This document shows, one piece after another, positions 62,093-64,000 of a stretch of 64,000 bases of DNA; positions within the stretch are counted from its first letter, which is position 1; every line of letters begins with the position of its first letter. Where the stretch lies: the NCBI GenBank assembly GCA_963747005.1, contig CAVVDT010000011.1:152544-216543 (forward strand), given 5' to 3'. The position numbers were made by a program, and so were the translations under genes. Below the pieces are notes generated by a model. The model was not told the origin of the DNA. It did not search any database and was given only the letters and a program-made list of their open reading frames with translations. The DNA is from CAVVDT01 sp963747005 (GTDB taxonomy: Bacteria > Pseudomonadota > Alphaproteobacteria > Rhizobiales > Aestuariivirgaceae).

Positions 62093-63698
62093 ACGACCCG
62101 CCGGGGGGTTTGCGAAAATAAACGCCTGTCCAGTCAATATTTGACAGTTCCGGCATGGACAGACTTCGTTTCGCAAAAAAGTCCGTGACCGCCTGTCGGC
62201 ATGCGGCGATCGCGTTGTAATCGTCAATGATGACCACGCCTCCCGGCGCGACCTTGTCGTAAAGCGCGTTGAGAGCGTCCATTGTTGATTCATAAAGATC
62301 GCCGTCCAGGCGCAGGAGCGCGATCTGCTCGATTGGTGCCTGCGGCAGGGTGTCCTTGAACCAGCCTTTGAGGTAGATCACGTTCGGGCGGTCAAGATCA
62401 TAGGCGGCGAAATTTTCCTGCACCGTCTGCAGCGAGACGGCAAGCTCCGGAAACTTCTCCTTCGACAGGTCAAAACTCTGGTCCTGAGGGTGGCTCGGTT
62501 TTGGCAAGCCATCGAAACTGTCCGCTACAAAGATGCGGCGATCCTCCATGCCATGCAGGCGGCAATACCCGGCCATGAAAATGCATCCGCCACCCCTCCA
62601 GACACCACATTCGATCAGGTCGCCGGCAATGTTCTCCAATCTCACAACATCAAGCGAGGCATGGAGATTGTCCATCCGGGCCTTGCCCATCATCGAGTGA
62701 GCGTAGCCACTGTTCTGGACCTTGCCGTCGAAGAAGATGCCGAGCTCGCGCAAGTCCGCCAACTGCTTGAATTGCTTTCGCTGGGCGTTGCGGATGTCGT
62801 GCAGCGTCGAGGGCTGAAGGACCTTAGCTCCGGCGAGACAGGAGCGCAAATAAAGAATACGCAACTCGTCGTCGAGATAGATCCGGTTGAGAAGCGAACG
62901 CTTGAGCAAATCGAGATAGAGGTGAGCGGCCCCTGCTGGTTCGTTGCCGGCCATGTCCTTGCGATGCCGAGCCAGCCCCTCCAGATCGGGGCGCAGGCGG
63001 TCAGCTGGTTTTGGGCGCAGCGCGTTTCGCACAGCCTCAACGATGGGAAGCATCCATTTACCTGTCGCGATTTCCCCTTCGATCTTCTCATAGTTGTCAG
63101 CAAGGACGGCCGAGCCGGGGTTGAGCCCGCTGACAACACCAAGCCCCTTCGCCTCGACGTCATAGGTCGTGATGTCGAGATCGGGTCGATAGTTCTTCAG
63201 AACAAGTACGAGACGATAGACATCGCCAGTCATGATATCCTGCATGCACTCGTGTCCGGTGTCTTCCAGCCGTTCGGGTAGCAGGTTGTTGATCACGATG
63301 ACGCTTCCTGAACTCGCATGTCTTTCAAGATTCATGAAGTCGCGTAGGGCGGATTCGACCCGATACCCACAGTCAATGAATGAAAGATCGATCGGTGCGC
63401 CGAGGACTGCACAGACGTCGTCTCGGGCGAAAAACTCATCGCTTGTCATCTTGAAGAGTCGCGTCGGCGTGAGCGGCGGACTGGTGATTTCGAGATTCGG
63501 ATCGATCCCGATGCCGGGACTTCGTGACATCGCGAGACTTGCGCCGTTACGACAGCTGATTTCCACATATAATTGTGGCGTCAGCATCCCGTGTATCATC
63601 TTGATTGCGTCACGGTGGTCCATGTGAAATTGCCAAACGCCTGCCTGAAGGTGCTGCCCTATTGCAGCGGTAGATATGGGCCACGGAGGCGGTTGCAA
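62082..63698 (-). CDS. Two-domain protein: Methyltransferase_24-like plus TylF-like O-methyltransferase
   Basis: 538 aa from TTG 63698, behind CCGGGAAA; ATG 63623 is an alternative. Residues about 35-220 form a Rossmann domain (LYVEISCRNGASLAM, IGIDPN, DLSFIDCGYRVESALRDF, SGSVIVINNLLPE) paralogous to the C-terminal part of the 59.6-kb gene. Residues about 345-530 match TylF/MycF macrocin O-methyltransferases: GDLIECGVWRGGGCIFMAGY, VADSFDGLPKPSHP, IALLRLDGDLYESTMDALNA, VIIDDYNA. TylF enzymes methylate sugar hydroxyls, so it likely O-methylates the surface glycan. Converges on the preceding gene with an 11-bp overlap. Confidence 0.87.
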   Translation of the reverse strand: MQPPPWPISTAAIGQHLQAGVWQFHMDHRDAIKMIHGMLTPQLYVEISCRNGASLAMSRSPGIGIDPNLEITSPPLTPTRLFKMTSDEFFARDDVCAVLGAPIDLSFIDCGYRVESALRDFMNLERHASSGSVIVINNLLPERLEDTGHECMQDIMTGDVYRLVLVLKNYRPDLDITTYDVEAKGLGVVSGLNPGSAVLADNYEKIEGEIATGKWMLPIVEAVRNALRPKPADRLRPDLEGLARHRKDMAGNEPAGAAHLYLDLLKRSLLNRIYLDDELRILYLRSCLAGAKVLQPSTLHDIRNAQRKQFKQLADLRELGIFFDGKVQNSGYAHSMMGKARMDNLHASLDVVRLENIAGDLIECGVWRGGGCIFMAGYCRLHGMEDRRIFVADSFDGLPKPSHPQDQSFDLSKEKFPELAVSLQTVQENFAAYDLDRPNVIYLKGWFKDTLPQAPIEQIALLRLDGDLYESTMDALNALYDKVAPGGVVIIDDYNAIAACRQAVTDFFAKRSLSMPELSNIDWTGVYFRKPPGGSFTA

Positions 63699-63905
63699 TT
63701 TCCCGGATGAGGGATTTCAGTTGGCCACGGGCCAGGACGTTCATTCGCTGAAGTGGTCCCACCATTCCGGATAGGTTGACGGCTTTTCCAGGGTATATCC
63801 GGTTTAGAATTCATTCCGCCATTTGCTGCTGTCGAGCGGCCCAGTATGCCTCCTTTGGCGTATGGCGCTCAAGAGCTGCTGACCTGCTCCCTATCACGTC
63901 CTCGT

Positions 63906-64000
63906 TTATAAGTTAGCTTTGTTCACGTTGTGATCCCTTCTGGACCAGGTTGCAAACTCGTTGGGTGTGAGCCCGTCGAGGCTCGTGTGCGGTCGGTTCA
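63906..64000 (-). pseudogene. C-terminus of an IS3-family orfB transposase (cut by window edge)
   Basis: The minus strand reads NRPHTSLDGLTPNEFATWSR followed by RDHNVNKANL and a TAA at 63906, the standard IS3 OrfB C-terminus. The remaining gene lies beyond the window, so intactness is unknown. The 207 bp between it and the methyltransferase start hold only IS-end-like sequence (GTGGTCCCACC near 63755) and presumably the promoter. Confidence 0.8.

Overview
The window looks like a chromosome segment of a GC-rich alphaproteobacterium, probably Hyphomicrobiales-like. The evidence is a GTTC-N7-GTTC LexA-type box, the housekeeping gene set and its coding style, alphaproteobacterial intergenic palindromes and IS types. 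No rRNA, tRNA or CRISPR array was recognised.

Layout. (1) 1-13.2 kb is a housekeeping backbone: ppk-ppx polyphosphate operon, RNase D, an MFS transporter, a 131-bp tandem repeat array, a LexA-boxed promoter with no obvious gene, aspS, a periplasmic protein of unknown function, and the malic enzyme maeB. (2) 13.2-25.6 kb (+) is a tightly coupled surface-glycan operon: two TPR proteins, an AsnB-type amidotransferase, two TPR-glycosyltransferase fusions, a TviB/WbpO-type UDP-sugar dehydrogenase and a UDP-uronate 4-epimerase. (3) 25.5-32.7 kb (-) is a sugar-nucleotide set: WbpM-type 4,6-dehydratase, SqdB-like SDR, DegT aminotransferase, FemAB/GNAT-like acyltransferase, a DesVI-like N-methyltransferase and a protein of unknown function. 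(4) 33.0-42.6 kb holds a GT4 glycosyltransferase, proteins of unknown function, two methyltransferases, an 872-aa protein and a transglutaminase-fold protein. (5) 42.6-55.8 kb is an insertion-sequence island. An IS1595-family element carrying cargo genes splits an AT-rich SGNH-like gene. It is followed by relics of a DUF499 defence-type gene and of bamE, then IS701, an IS5-family element split by an IS1111-type element, an IS110 element, an IS630 element split by another IS110 element, and IS3 debris. (6) 55.9-63.7 kb is a second glycan-decoration block: a sulfotransferase, two GT2-like proteins (one fused to a sulfotransferase), TPR-methyltransferase-like proteins, and a two-domain methyltransferase ending in a TylF-like domain. 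An IS3 orfB tail lies at the window edge.

Taken together, regions 2-4 and 6 look like one large accessory locus for making, amidating, N-methylating, O-methylating and sulfating an unusual surface glycan or glycoprotein. The IS island interrupts it and has already destroyed at least one gene. The best-supported novelty is the IS1595 element: its ends, 8-bp target duplication and cargo can all be read directly, and removing it in silico restores one continuous reading frame.
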